64,000 nt of DNA, taken from NCBI RefSeq assembly GCF_001044395.1, contig NZ_JANU01000016.1, forward strand, positions 1 through 64,000. The letters run 5' to 3'. The notes beneath the pieces were generated by a model. The model saw only the letters and a program-made list of their open reading frames with translations. It was not told where the DNA came from and did no database searches. Source of the stretch: Caenimonas sp. SL110. GTDB lineage: Bacteria > Pseudomonadota > Gammaproteobacteria > Burkholderiales > Burkholderiaceae_C. Shown here in pieces: positions 52,947 to 63,909 of this stretch. Position 1 is the first letter of the stretch. Every line of letters begins with the position of its first letter. The position numbers and the translations under genes were made by a program.

Positions 52947-54664
52947 TGAGGCTGCGCGCGTCTGCCTTCACCGCGGCCGCCGCCCTCGGCACGCCGCTGC
53001 TGCATCTGCGCCCAGCGCTCCAGCGCGGCCGGGTCGCCCTTGTCGAGCCGCTCCAGGAACGCCTTGCGGCGGGCCAGCATTTCAGGGTCATCCTTGGCCG
53101 ACTCCAGCATGCGCTGGCGTTGCTCGGGTGTGGGGCCTGCGACCGGTGCTGCGGCGGCGGGCGCAGCAGCAGGAGCAGGACCGGCAACAGGAGCCGATGC
53201 GCCGCGAGGCGCGCTGCCCGCAGACGCAGCGCTTCTGGCCCGTGGACCAGCAGTGGCACCCGAGGCCGCACCCGAGGCCGCCGGCGCGACCGGTGCAGCA
53301 GGTGCAAGGGATGCACCCGCAGCAGCCGAAGCCGCGCCATCGGCACCCCGCATGCGGCGTCCGCCGCCTGGCCTGCCCGCACCCGGTGCATCGCCCGGTA
53401 ACACGACGCGCGAACCATCGCGCAGCCTGTCAGCGCCTTCGGTGATCACACGTTCGCCCACCTGCAGGCCCGTGGCGATCTGCACCTTGTCCACCGTGGC
53501 GATACCGCGCGTCACCGTTCTTTGCGTCACGGTGCGGTCATCGTTGAGCACGAACACATAAACCCCTGCCGGTCCCTGGCGCACGGCAGCCACAGGCACG
53601 ACGACCGCATCGCGGATCGTCTTCATGTTCAGCTGGACATTGACGAACTGGCTGGGGAACAGCGACTGGCGCGCATTGTTGAAACGCGCCTTGGCACGCA
53701 CGGTGCCGGTCTGGGTGTCGATCTGGTTGTCGAGCGAGGCGAAGGTGCCCACATCGAGCACCGTGGTGCGCGTGCGGTCAAAGGCCTTCACTTCCATGAA
53801 GGCCCCCACGTTCTGCTGCAAGGTCACGGCCTGGTCCTGCGGAATCGCGAACTCCACATCGATGGGCGACAACTGCGTGATGAGGGCGACACCATTGGCG
53901 TCACCGGTGCTCACCACATTGCCGACATCGACTGCCCGCAGGCCGATGCGCCCTGCAATGGGCGCGGTGATGTTGGTGTAGCTCAGGTTCAGGCGAGCCG
54001 CGCCTTCGTTGGCCTTGGCGATCACCACGGCGGCTTCGAGCTGCTTGACCAGCGCCGCCTGTGTATCGACTTCCTGGCGCGCAATGGAGTCCTGCCCGAG
54101 CAAGGTGCGGTAACGCTCCAGCGTGACCCGGGCCGCTGCAAGCTGCGCTTCATCGCGAAGCCGCTGGCCTGCGGCCTGCTGCACCGTCATTTCAAACTGG
54201 CGCGGATCGATCACGGCCAGCAGTTCGCCCTTGCGGACCATCTGCCCTTCCTTGTAGATCACGCGCTGCAGCACGCCAGACACCTGCGGGCGCACGCGCA
54301 CGCTGGCCTGCGGAATCACAGTGCCGAGCGCATCGACCACCACCGGGATTTCCATGCGTTCGGCAATCGCAACACCGACCGTGGTCGCGGGGCCGCGTCC
54401 ACCGGCCCGGCCGCCTGCGCCCCCACCGCCAGGGCCACCCCCACCGCCTGCCGATGCGCCGCTCGCGCCGGGCCGCGCGCCGCCAGCGCCCGCAGCGGGG
54501 GTATCGGGATGGGTGAGACTCCAGGCCAGCCAGCCGATGCCCGCGACCGCCAGCAGCGCAATCACGCTGCCGATGATGGTCGACCGGCGGCTCACGGCTC
54601 GCCGGGGGGGCTCAGCAATTGTTGTGGTGGATACGGTTTCGCGATTGACGGGTTCTTGATCCAT
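52943..54664 (-). CDS. periplasmic adaptor, MdtA-like, with long C-terminal tail
   Basis: A 573-residue membrane fusion protein. The anchor is near 30-48, followed by a Gly-rich linker ([13 protein letters not shown]). Next come the lipoyl/barrel-sandwich and hairpin domains: [56 protein letters not shown] and [22 protein letters not shown]. The last 150 residues are an Ala/Pro/Gly-rich extension ending in a charged helix ([15 protein letters not shown] ...), absent from E. coli MdtA (about 415 residues). It is the first gene of the efflux operon. Confidence 0.92.
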   Translation of the reverse strand: MDQEPVNRETVSTTTIAEPPRRAVSRRSTIIGSVIALLAVAGIGWLAWSLTHPDTPAAGAGGARPGASGASAGGGGGPGGGGAGGRAGGRGPATTVGVAIAERMEIPVVVDALGTVIPQASVRVRPQVSGVLQRVIYKEGQMVRKGELLAVIDPRQFEMTVQQAAGQRLRDEAQLAAARVTLERYRTLLGQDSIARQEVDTQAALVKQLEAAVVIAKANEGAARLNLSYTNITAPIAGRIGLRAVDVGNVVSTGDANGVALITQLSPIDVEFAIPQDQAVTLQQNVGAFMEVKAFDRTRTTVLDVGTFASLDNQIDTQTGTVRAKARFNNARQSLFPSQFVNVQLNMKTIRDAVVVPVAAVRQGPAGVYVFVLNDDRTVTQRTVTRGIATVDKVQIATGLQVGERVITEGADRLRDGSRVVLPGDAPGAGRPGGGRRMRGADGAASAAAGASLAPAAPVAPAASGAASGATAGPRARSAASAGSAPRGASAPVAGPAPAAAPAAAAPVAGPTPEQRQRMLESAKDDPEMLARRKAFLERLDKGDPAALERWAQMQQRRAEGGGRGEGRRAQPQ

Positions 54665-54818
54665 CGGTGTCCTTGTTGTGCCCGCACTGCGGCATGAACA
54701 ACAGGGACGCGCGCGGCTTGGAGAGTCTGATCCTAAATGCGCTCACTGCCGATCAGTGTGTAGCGCGTGGGCCTGTAGGTAAATGTCCTGCAAAGATTCG
54801 GGCCCTGCGCCGTCAACC

Positions 54819-56462
54819 TCATGGCAGCGGCAGTTGCCTTCCTTCCGACATTGCCGGCGCAGCGACGCCCAGGATGCGCGACAGGCTCGGTGCGATGTCC
54901 ACCACCTCCACCCGCGTGTCCACCCGACCTGCCCTGACCCACTTCGGCCCGTAAACCAGGATGGGAACGTGCGTGTCGTATGGATGAGGCGAGCCGTGCG
55001 TGGCAATCGACGTGCTCGATCCGAACATGAAGTTGGGTTTGATGGTGAACTGGACTTCGCCGGCGACATCGGGATGCCAGGCCTTGCGCGATGCCTCGAA
55101 GAAGGGCGCGCCGGCGCGGCTGTTGGACAGCAGTTCGGCGCGGGTGTAGGCCGTGCCTATGCTGGGCTCCAGCAGGATCAGGCGTCGCGACTCCTCGGCC
55201 ACAGCGTCCAGGCTCACGCCCCTTGCGGCGATCAGCTTCTTGTCGAGCAGGAGCGAGGCGCCCGAAGCGCCCAGCAGCCATTTGCCTTCACCGAACTTCT
55301 GGACCAGGCCAGCGCTGATCCTCGTGAGCATCTGCGACGAACTGATGCGGCCCGACTCGACGCCGCGCGCCTGGTTGAATTCAGGCGCCGGCATGAAGCC
55401 ATGGTCCGCCGTCAGCACCGCGATGTAGTTGTCCTTGCCCACGGTGGCATCGAGGTCCCGCAAGAACGACTGCAGCATCCGGTCGAGGTGAAGAAAGTGA
55501 TCGTGCGACAGGCGCGACTCGGCGCTGAAGCGGTGATTCACATAGTCGTGACCGGACAGGCTGACCGCAAGCAGGTCGGGCGCATCGTCGCGGCCCAGGC
55601 CTTCGCCTGCGATGGCCGCACGCGCGAATTCCAGCGACAGGGCATCGGCGAACGGGCTGGCGAGCAGCGCCGAATAGAACGCCGGGCCGGGCACATCGTC
55701 GGCTGCCACACCCATCATCATCGGCAGCTTGCCGCCGCGCGGCCCGTACCAGGGCTGGTTGTCGGCGACCGAGCGGGCGTAGGCTGCTTCGGGCAGGACC
55801 GGCTTCCACTCGGTCTTGAAATAGGTGTCCGCGAGCTTGCGGCCGTTGAACTGCGTGACCCAGGTCGGGTGCGCCGGCATGTAGAACGAGGTCGATGCGA
55901 ACTGGCCGCTTTGCCCCATGTACATATAAGCCGTGCCGGTCTTGCCCGCAGGAAGGATGGCGCCGCGGTCCTTGCCCGAAATGGCGATCACCTTCGAGCG
56001 AGCGTCGAGCCGGCGAAGCACATCGCCCACGGTTTCGGCCTTGAGATTGCGCGGGCTGGTCCCGTCGAGCGGCCTGGTGCTGTTGCCCAGATAGGTGGCG
56101 CTCGTGTCGCCGGTGTTGTAGACCGGCTCGCCCGTGGCCTGGTCACGCCACTCGTTGCCGATGATGCCGGTGCGATGCGGATACGCGCCGGTGAGCATGG
56201 TGGCGTGGCCTGCCGCTGTCACGGTGAATGCATGCCCGTACTGTGCATCGGCAAACCACGCGCCCCGGTCGAGGAAGCGCGCGAATCCATCGGGGGCGAG
56301 CTGGTCGCGATAGGCGAGCACCTGCCGCTGGGGCAGGCCGTCCACGACAAGCAAGACGACCAGTTTGGGCTTGTCCGGGGTTGCGGGCGGCGTTGCGCAG
56401 GATGCGAGCAGCGCGCAAACGAGCGCAGCAAAAGATGTGCGAATGAGTTTGTGCGACTTCAT
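54819..56462 (-). CDS. alkaline phosphatase family lipoprotein (PafA-like)
   Basis: A 547-residue exported phosphatase. The lipobox LLASC anchors it to a membrane. The nucleophile-type Thr lies in FTVTAAGHATMLTGAYPHRTGI. Metal ligands appear in VVDGLPQ, LSGHDYVNH, TADHGFMPA and THGSPHPYDTHVPI. It resembles PafA/type I phosphodiesterase-like alkaline phosphatases, which hydrolyse phosphomonoesters, and it is constitutive in many Gram-negatives. The gap 54665-54818 upstream of the efflux operon shows no definite site. Confidence 0.87.
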   Translation of the reverse strand: MKSHKLIRTSFAALVCALLASCATPPATPDKPKLVVLLVVDGLPQRQVLAYRDQLAPDGFARFLDRGAWFADAQYGHAFTVTAAGHATMLTGAYPHRTGIIGNEWRDQATGEPVYNTGDTSATYLGNSTRPLDGTSPRNLKAETVGDVLRRLDARSKVIAISGKDRGAILPAGKTGTAYMYMGQSGQFASTSFYMPAHPTWVTQFNGRKLADTYFKTEWKPVLPEAAYARSVADNQPWYGPRGGKLPMMMGVAADDVPGPAFYSALLASPFADALSLEFARAAIAGEGLGRDDAPDLLAVSLSGHDYVNHRFSAESRLSHDHFLHLDRMLQSFLRDLDATVGKDNYIAVLTADHGFMPAPEFNQARGVESGRISSSQMLTRISAGLVQKFGEGKWLLGASGASLLLDKKLIAARGVSLDAVAEESRRLILLEPSIGTAYTRAELLSNSRAGAPFFEASRKAWHPDVAGEVQFTIKPNFMFGSSTSIATHGSPHPYDTHVPILVYGPKWVRAGRVDTRVEVVDIAPSLSRILGVAAPAMSEGRQLPLP

Positions 56463-56471
56463 GCCGCAGGA

Positions 56472-56909
56472 TCAGGAAGTGATCACGACCAGCACACTGC
56501 ACGGCGCCTGTTCGATCAGCGCCCCCGAGATCGAGCCGCGCCACCATCTGGCGGCCCAGCTGTCCAGGTGCTTGTGACCCACCACGACCAGGTTGCAGTC
56601 GATCTTGCGGGCGAACTTCGTGATCTCGTCCACGGCCTCGCCCACCAGCACTTCGCCTTTGGGCGCGTAGCCTGCGCTGGTCAGGCGCTGCAAGCCGTCT
56701 TCCAGCACGGCAAGGTGTTTTTTCTTTTCGCGCTCTTCCAGCTCCATGTCATACACACCGCCTTCGAGCCCGACAAAGCTCATGGCCGATGGCATGACTG
56801 CGATCAGGAACAGCTCGGACTGACTCCATTGCGCCAGGTCCTGGCAATCGAGCAATGCTTTCTGCCCGGCATCCGAGCCGTCGTAGGCCAACAAAATTCG
56901 CTTGTACAT
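56472..56909 (-). CDS. universal stress protein
   Basis: A 145-residue UspA-type protein. MYKRILLAYDGSDAGQKALL opens the fold, and the ATP-type GxxGHxx(S)G(S) pattern is approximated by VVVGHKHLDSWAARWWRGSISGAL. A lysine-rich REKKKH segment lies mid-protein. The ATG at 56907-56909 follows AAGGGG. It lies between the phosphatase and cobQ on the same strand (gap 66 bp to cobQ), so it may be partly co-transcribed with the cobalamin operon. Confidence 0.9.
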   Translation of the reverse strand: MYKRILLAYDGSDAGQKALLDCQDLAQWSQSELFLIAVMPSAMSFVGLEGGVYDMELEEREKKKHLAVLEDGLQRLTSAGYAPKGEVLVGEAVDEITKFARKIDCNLVVVGHKHLDSWAARWWRGSISGALIEQAPCSVLVVITS

Positions 56910-56974
56910 GACACACCCCTTCGACTGATGGTTTGGGGCAAGCATAGACGCAGTTACCTGCTTTGTCGAAGCGA

Positions 56975-58404
<1,430 letters not shown>

Positions 58405-58408
<4 letters not shown>

Positions 58409-59196
58409 GGCGTGCGCTGCGCAGGCTGCATCGGCAGCGCCACCCAGTGCCCGTCCAGCGGGCGAACGCCGATCCGGTTGTCGAACACTTTTTCCAGCGC
58501 ACGATGCGTGTCGCTGTGCGCGCATGCGCCGTGATGCGAGATGCGGCCTTCCTGCATCAACACCATGTCGTCGGCATGCAGCGCCATCGTGATCTCGTGC
58601 AGCACCGATACAGCCGTGCCGCCGCGCTGCACATGGGCCCTGACGATGCGCAGCCAATCGGCCTGGTGGGGAGGGTCCAGATTGCCCAGCGGTTCGTCCA
58701 TGATGAGGATAGCTGCCTGAACCGCCAGGGCACGCGCCAGCAGCACGCGCTGGCGCTCGCCGCCCGAGAGCTGGCCGAGCGGCCGGTCGCGCCAGTCCCA
58801 TGACTGCGTCTCGCGCATGGCGGCTTCGACTGCGCTTCGATCGGCAGCGCTGGGCGAGCCGAGCCAGGCTTGATGCGGAAGGCGGCCGAGCATCACGACG
58901 TCATAGGCAAGCAGGTCCTGCGCACCCGGTTCGTTCTGGCCGAGCCATGCGATCTGTCGTGCGCGCTCCCTGTTGGGAATCGTTGCGACATCGCGGCCGT
59001 CGATCTGTATCAGCCCCTTGAAGGCAATGAGGCCCGCCAGCGCGCGCAAGAGGGTTGTCTTGCCCGCGCCATTGGGGCCGACGATGGCAGTCCAGCGTCC
59101 AGTGACGAGCGACAGGTCCACCTCGCGCACGACTTCGCGTGTCCCCAGAACAATGCTCAGCTTGCGCGCGGCAATGGCATGCATTGCGTCGTTCAT
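58405..59196 (-). CDS. btuD: cobalamin ABC transporter ATP-binding protein
   Basis: A 263-residue ATPase of the FecE/BtuD class. Walker A is GPNGAGKTT, the signature LSGGERQR, Walker B LIMDEPLGNLD and the H-loop LHEI. The Q-loop is WLGQNEPG. It overlaps BtuC and CobQ by ATGA. The context (riboswitch, BtuB, BtuF, BtuC, CobQ) indicates vitamin B12 import rather than iron. Confidence 0.92.
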
Positions 59197-60200
59197 AACG
59201 GCCGCCTATGCATCAACCACAACAGATACCCGCCACCCAGCACCGCCGTCAGCACGCCGACGGGCAGCTCCTGGGGCGCGAGCAGCCACCGCGACAGCAC
59301 GTCGGCCGCGAGCAGGAGCACACCGCCTGTCAAAGCCGCGAGCGGAAGCAGCCAGCGATGCGTGGTCTTGACCCTCGCGCGCACCAGGTGAGGCGCGACC
59401 AGCCCGATGAAAGCGATCAGGCCCACTTGTGCCACGGCTGCAGCGGTCGCAAGGGCCATGGTCGCCACCAGCACGAAACGCAGCGGCGCGAGCGAGATAC
59501 CCAGGCTGGACGCGGTGTGCTCGCCGAGCGCGAGCGCATCGAGTGCCGGGCTGAACCCGATTGCAACGACGGTGGTGAGTGCGAGCAGCGCCGCCAGAAG
59601 CAGCACGCTTTCCCATCCCAGGAAACCTGTGGTTCCGAGAAGAAACGCCTGCAGCGTCCGCATGATGTCGGGCGTCCAGAACATGATGAGCGCGGAAAGC
59701 GCGCCGAACACCATGCCCACCACCACACCGGCCAGCAACAGGCGCAGCGTGTGTTGCACGCCTTTTGCCAGCGCGAGCGTGACCAGCACCGCGCCGACGG
59801 CGCCCGCGAACGCGGCGCCCGTGATGCCCAGCTGCGCCGTCCAGCCCGATGCGGCCATCGGCGAAACGCCCACCACGGCCAACAAAGTAGCGACACCCAG
59901 CGATGCGCCCGCCGCACTGCCCAGCAGATACGGATCTGCCAGCGGGTTGCGAAACAGCCCTTGCGCGATCGCCCCGCCCAGGCCGAGCAGCGCACCCGCC
60001 AGCCACGCGCCTGCCGTGCGCGGCAACCGGATGTCCCAGAGGATGGCGTTGTCCGGGCCTGCGCCCGAGCGCCACACGGGCTCCCAGCCTGTGCTGCCGA
60101 CGGCCGCGCCTGCGACGATGAGCAGCGCTGTGAGAACCACCAGCGCGATCACGAGCAGTCCCTCGCCTCGTCCGCTCACGCTGCCCGGTGCGACACTCAT
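59193..60200 (-). CDS. btuC: cobalamin ABC transporter permease
   Basis: A 335-residue FecCD-family permease with about ten membrane helices. Family motifs are DIRLPRTAGAWLAGALLGLGGAIAQGLFRNPLADPYLLGSAAGAS, GVVVGMVFGALSAL and GLIAFIGLVAPHLVR. The ATG at 60198-60200 overlaps the BtuF stop by ATGA. Two copies with BtuD would form the inner-membrane importer. Confidence 0.92.
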   Translation of the reverse strand: MSVAPGSVSGRGEGLLVIALVVLTALLIVAGAAVGSTGWEPVWRSGAGPDNAILWDIRLPRTAGAWLAGALLGLGGAIAQGLFRNPLADPYLLGSAAGASLGVATLLAVVGVSPMAASGWTAQLGITGAAFAGAVGAVLVTLALAKGVQHTLRLLLAGVVVGMVFGALSALIMFWTPDIMRTLQAFLLGTTGFLGWESVLLLAALLALTTVVAIGFSPALDALALGEHTASSLGISLAPLRFVLVATMALATAAAVAQVGLIAFIGLVAPHLVRARVKTTHRWLLPLAALTGGVLLLAADVLSRWLLAPQELPVGVLTAVLGGGYLLWLMHRRPL

Positions 60201-61087
60201 CTGCGCGCCTTCATCTGCATGCACTGGGCGAGGATGCGGGCCGCCTGCACCAGGCGCGGTCCGGGTCGGGCGATCGCGTCGCCTTGCTGCGGATCGAGCG
60301 CGCAAATACGGCCTTCGCGCACTGCGCGGATGTGTGACCAACCTGGCCGCGACTTGAGCGACGCGGCTTCACGCTGCGAAATCACGATCACTTGCGGATC
60401 GGCGCGAACAACGAATTCCGGGTTGAGCCGGGGCACCGTGCCCAGGCTTCCCGGCACGATGTTCGCTGCGCCCAGCCGCGCGAGGATTTCACCGATATGG
60501 GACGACTCGCTGGCGGCGTAGGGCCCGTTCGCGACTTCAAAATAGATGGACACACCTTTGGCCGACGCGGGCACCTGTTTCGCCGTATCGGCGATACCCG
60601 CATCGATCTGGGCCGATATGGCTTCGCCACGCGTCGTGCCGAGCACACGGCCCACGTTAGCCAGCGCGCGATGCACATCGGGCAACGTCTTCACATCGAT
60701 GCCGAAGACCGGAATGCGCAGTGCCTGCAGGCGCGAAATCGCACGCGAGGTCGATGACAACAGCACGAGATCGGGCTTGAGGCTCACGATGGTCTCGATG
60801 CTGGCATCTTCCACGCCGCCCACATGCGGCAACTGCCGCACGCTCTCGGGCCAGTTCGAAAACGTATCGACGCCCACGAGGCGCTTGCACTCGTCCAGCG
60901 CGCAGACTGTTTCCGTGAGCGATGGAAGCAGCGTGACGATGCGCTGTGGCGGTTGAGCAAATTCCACAGTCACGCCGCGATCGTCGGTGACCGGGTAGGC
61001 TGCGGCGACACCCGCACAGAAAGCAAGTGCAGCTGCGAACCAGCGCTTTCCGCTCCTCGGCTTGTCATGCCGGACTCGATCCGGCAT
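60197..61087 (-). CDS. btuF: cobalamin-binding periplasmic protein, start codon inside a repeat
   Basis: A 296-residue BtuF-like protein. The leader is RSGKRWFAAALAFCAGVAAA, followed by the two-lobe fold: RIVTLLPSLTETVCAL, LVGVDTFSNWP, VGGVEDASIETIVSLKPDLVLL and LPRLNPEFVVRADP. It delivers B12 to BtuCD. The only in-frame ATG before the leader (61085-61087) lies within palindromic repeat copy C, so the first eight residues (MPDRVRHD) are repeat-encoded. A long fused frame continues upstream but is repeat sequence, so this start is the best choice. Confidence 0.88.
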   Translation of the reverse strand: MPDRVRHDKPRSGKRWFAAALAFCAGVAAAYPVTDDRGVTVEFAQPPQRIVTLLPSLTETVCALDECKRLVGVDTFSNWPESVRQLPHVGGVEDASIETIVSLKPDLVLLSSTSRAISRLQALRIPVFGIDVKTLPDVHRALANVGRVLGTTRGEAISAQIDAGIADTAKQVPASAKGVSIYFEVANGPYAASESSHIGEILARLGAANIVPGSLGTVPRLNPEFVVRADPQVIVISQREAASLKSRPGWSHIRAVREGRICALDPQQGDAIARPGPRLVQAARILAQCMQMKARR

Positions 61088-61169
61088 CCACCGCGCAGCG
61101 GCTACGGCCGTCGAAGTCATGGTTGCGGGGGATTCGAAGGATCCCTGCGATCTCGGCCCGCAATGACAG
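61064..61169 (+). repeat. composite palindromic repeat, copy C, inside the cobalamin operon
   Basis: The left palindrome TGTCATGCCGGA-CTCG-ATCCGGCATCC is identical to copy B, followed by ACCGCGCAGCGG, a divergent middle and a right arm ending CCGCAATGACA. It lies between two BtuF-like genes. On the minus strand, the inner palindrome provides the ATG of the exported BtuF. Confidence 0.82.
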
Positions 61170-61175
61170 CCGGGG

Positions 61176-61988
61176 TCAGACCGCATGCGCATCCGCCCAT
61201 CGCCTGATGATCGCGTGCAATTGCTCCACCCCATCGGTCAACGCGGCTGGTCCGGGCTGCAGGATGTCGGGCGACTTGATCTCGAACAACTGGCCATCGC
61301 GAACAGCATTCACTGCATCCCAACCCGCACGCGCAGCCACCTTCTCAGACCTGAATTTCTTGCCGCACCACGACCCGATGATGATGTCCGGATTACGGCG
61401 AACGATCTCGGCGCTATCGGCGATGATGCGGTCCCGACCCATGGGCATCACCCCCAGTTCGGCAAAGCAATCGTCACCGCCCGCGATGCCCACCAGCTCG
61501 GACACCCACCGGATCGCACTGATGTGCGGCTCGTCCCACTCTTCGAAATAGACGCGGGGACGCCGCCGCAAGGCCCGCCCCTGCTGCTCAATCACCTCCA
61601 GCCGGCTGCGCATCCCGGCCAGCAATTGCTCACCGCGCTCAACCTCGCCCACCATCGCTGCCACCTGGTAGAGCATCGAGAAAATCTCGCCGACGCTGCG
61701 CTGGTTGAAGATCGTGACCTGCACGCCACGTCTTATCAGCTCAGCAGCAATATCAGCCTGCAGGTCGGAAAAGCCGAAGACACAGTCGGGCTTGAGGTCA
61801 ATGATCCTGTCGATCTTCGCCGAGAGAAAAGCGCTGACCTTCGGCTTTTCCTCGCGGGCCTTGCGAGGGCGCACCGTATAGCCGGAAATGCCCACGATGC
61901 GCTCTTGCTGCCCCAGCAAATACAGCCACTCCGTCGCCTCTTCGGTCAGGCAGACGATGCGTTGGGGACCGCGAGAAAACTCGATCAT
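61176..61988 (-). CDS. leaderless BtuF-like cobalamin-binding protein
   Basis: A 270-residue periplasmic-binding-fold protein (CbrA/BtuF-like): QRIVCLTEEATEWLYLLGQQERIVGISGYTVRPRKAREEKPKVSAF, IIDLKPDCVFGFSDLQADIAAELIRRGVQVTIFNQRSV and EEWDEPHISAIRWVSELVGIAGG. It starts directly at MIEFSRGPQRIVCL with no signal peptide and would remain cytoplasmic unless an unseen start exists. It differs clearly from the exported BtuF next to it. It is 21 bp downstream of the BtuB gene. A role in corrinoid handling inside the cell is inferred. Confidence 0.82.
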   Translation of the reverse strand: MIEFSRGPQRIVCLTEEATEWLYLLGQQERIVGISGYTVRPRKAREEKPKVSAFLSAKIDRIIDLKPDCVFGFSDLQADIAAELIRRGVQVTIFNQRSVGEIFSMLYQVAAMVGEVERGEQLLAGMRSRLEVIEQQGRALRRRPRVYFEEWDEPHISAIRWVSELVGIAGGDDCFAELGVMPMGRDRIIADSAEIVRRNPDIIIGSWCGKKFRSEKVAARAGWDAVNAVRDGQLFEIKSPDILQPGPAALTDGVEQLHAIIRRWADAHAV

Positions 61989-62009
61989 GGGCAGGGCTTT
62001 CAGGCGAGC

Positions 62010-63824
62010 TTACTTCGGCTGCCAGCGCAGCGTCACAAAGACGCTGCGTCCAGGCTGGTTGTAGCCCAGCGCGGTTTCATAGGTGCGATCGGCCAGGTTG
62101 TTCACCTTGGCCTGCACATGGAAGTCGCGCGCGAACTGCCAGTCGGCGTAGATATCTGCCGTCGTGTAGGCCGCAAGCGGTTTCAGGTTGGCAGCATCAT
62201 CGAATCGGTCGCCGACATGCAGCACCGATCCGCCAAAGCGCCACGCACCCATCGTGTAATCAGCACCGGCCGTCAGCTGGGTCTTGGCGCGGCGCGGCAA
62301 CTGCCTGCCGTTGGTTCGCATCGGGTCCAGCGAATCGGCGCTCGCACGCAACTCAAGCGCATTGAACTTGCCGGTGTACTCCAGCGTCCAGCCCTTGATG
62401 CGCGCATCGACGTTGATCGGCAAGGTTGTGTTGGTCATGAACCCGCGAATCTTGTTGTCGTAGCGAACCAGTTTGGCCTCATGCCCGGCCGCCGACCAGG
62501 TCACGCCCAGATCGGTGTTCTTGCCATGCTCCGGCTGCAGCGCTGGGTTGCCAAAGAACGGGTAGTAGAGCTGGTTGAACGACGGCGCGACAAACGACGT
62601 GCCATGCGACGCATGCACGCGCCACTGCGGCGAGACGCGAAAGCCGTAGCCCGCGAATCCGGTGGTGGCATCGCCGAACTGCGAATTGGAATCGCGGCGC
62701 ACATTGAACTGCCAGCTGTGCCGCTCGTGCTTGCCGTTCAACCCTGCGAACACCGCATTGATCGTGCGTTTGCCCACCGTGAAGACGGTGTCGCTCTTCA
62801 CGCGCTGCACCCGCTGCTCGACACCCGCGAGCACCACGCCAATCGGCGTCGCGATCTCGTTTTGCCAGGTGAACTCCGACTGCTCGGTCTTGAACGAACC
62901 GTCGAAACTGGAAGCGTATGAATTGTTCGTGTCGTTGCCCTGGGCCAGGCGCAGCTGCGTCTGCCAGCGGTCGTTCACCTTGCCTTGGACCGCGACGTGC
63001 GCAGTCGCCGTGCGCAACGCGCTTTTCGGATCGAAACCCGGGCCATCGTCGTACGAAGCAGTGCCTTCGGAGTAAACAAGGCCCCCATCGATACGCCAGT
63101 TGCCGGACAACTGGTAGCGCGCCGTCGCGGAGATCGCGTGCTGGTTGAACGGATCGACATCGGGCTCGAAGCTGCCGAACGGCACGCGCGGGTTGGTCGC
63201 AGAGAACCCGCGCACCCTCAGCTTGTCCACACTGAGCGAGTAACCAAGATTGCCCTGCCCGCCCTGGAAGCCGGCGCCGACCCTGGCGTAATGATCGCTG
63301 CCGAGCGCCATCGACGCATAGGGATGAAAGCCCTCCTTGCCCTTGCGCAGGAACACCTGGACCACACCCGCGACACCTTCGCTGCCGTACAGGGCAGACG
63401 CAGGTCCTTTGAGCACCTCGATGCGCTCGATCATGTCAACGGGAATCGAATCCCAGCTGGGCGTGCCAGCGGTGGCCGATCCCAGTCGCACACCATCGAC
63501 CAGCAAGATGGTGTGGCGGTTCTCACCGCCGCGGATGAACACGCTGGAGAACTGGCCGGGACCGCCGTTGGCGCTCATCTGCACGCCGGCCGTGCGCGCC
63601 AGCAACTCGGGCAAGGTGCGGGCGGCAGAGGCTTCGATGGCCGCGCGGCCGATCACCTTCACATCGCTCACCAGCTCGTCAGCGCGGGTGGGGTTGCGGG
63701 TGGCAGTCACGACGACGTCCTGCAAGGTGGTCTGCGCAAAGGCAGACGAAAAAGTGCAGGGGAAAGCGGCCGCGCAGGCGGCCATGATTGCGCTGTTGCG
63801 CAGGACAAAGGCAGAAGATTTCAT
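62010..63824 (-). CDS. btuB: TonB-dependent cobalamin receptor
   Basis: A 604-residue outer-membrane receptor. The signal peptide is followed by a TonB box region (TTLQDVVVTATRNPTR) at the mature N-terminus. The plug carries PELLARTAGVQMSANGGPGQFSSVFIRGGENRHTILLVDGVRLGS and the KGPASALYGSEGVAGVVQVF hallmark. The barrel ends in the terminal aromatic motif RSVFVTLRWQPK. The length matches BtuB (about 600). A cobalamin riboswitch lies upstream and B12 import genes downstream, which settles the ligand class. Confidence 0.92.
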   Translation of the reverse strand: MKSSAFVLRNSAIMAACAAAFPCTFSSAFAQTTLQDVVVTATRNPTRADELVSDVKVIGRAAIEASAARTLPELLARTAGVQMSANGGPGQFSSVFIRGGENRHTILLVDGVRLGSATAGTPSWDSIPVDMIERIEVLKGPASALYGSEGVAGVVQVFLRKGKEGFHPYASMALGSDHYARVGAGFQGGQGNLGYSLSVDKLRVRGFSATNPRVPFGSFEPDVDPFNQHAISATARYQLSGNWRIDGGLVYSEGTASYDDGPGFDPKSALRTATAHVAVQGKVNDRWQTQLRLAQGNDTNNSYASSFDGSFKTEQSEFTWQNEIATPIGVVLAGVEQRVQRVKSDTVFTVGKRTINAVFAGLNGKHERHSWQFNVRRDSNSQFGDATTGFAGYGFRVSPQWRVHASHGTSFVAPSFNQLYYPFFGNPALQPEHGKNTDLGVTWSAAGHEAKLVRYDNKIRGFMTNTTLPINVDARIKGWTLEYTGKFNALELRASADSLDPMRTNGRQLPRRAKTQLTAGADYTMGAWRFGGSVLHVGDRFDDAANLKPLAAYTTADIYADWQFARDFHVQAKVNNLADRTYETALGYNQPGRSVFVTLRWQPK

Positions 63825-63909
63825 TGATGGAGACACACGAAACGAATACCCGGGCCCGGCTTCCCCGCCAGGCAATGGGCTTACAGCCGCGTGCTTCTTT
63901 TTCAAGGCG

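Noticed and set aside
50904..52949. 681-codon plus-strand open frame opposite the MdtB-like gene
   Set aside because: Composition is His/Arg/Gln-rich and without motifs, and the opposite strand has an intact RND pump.
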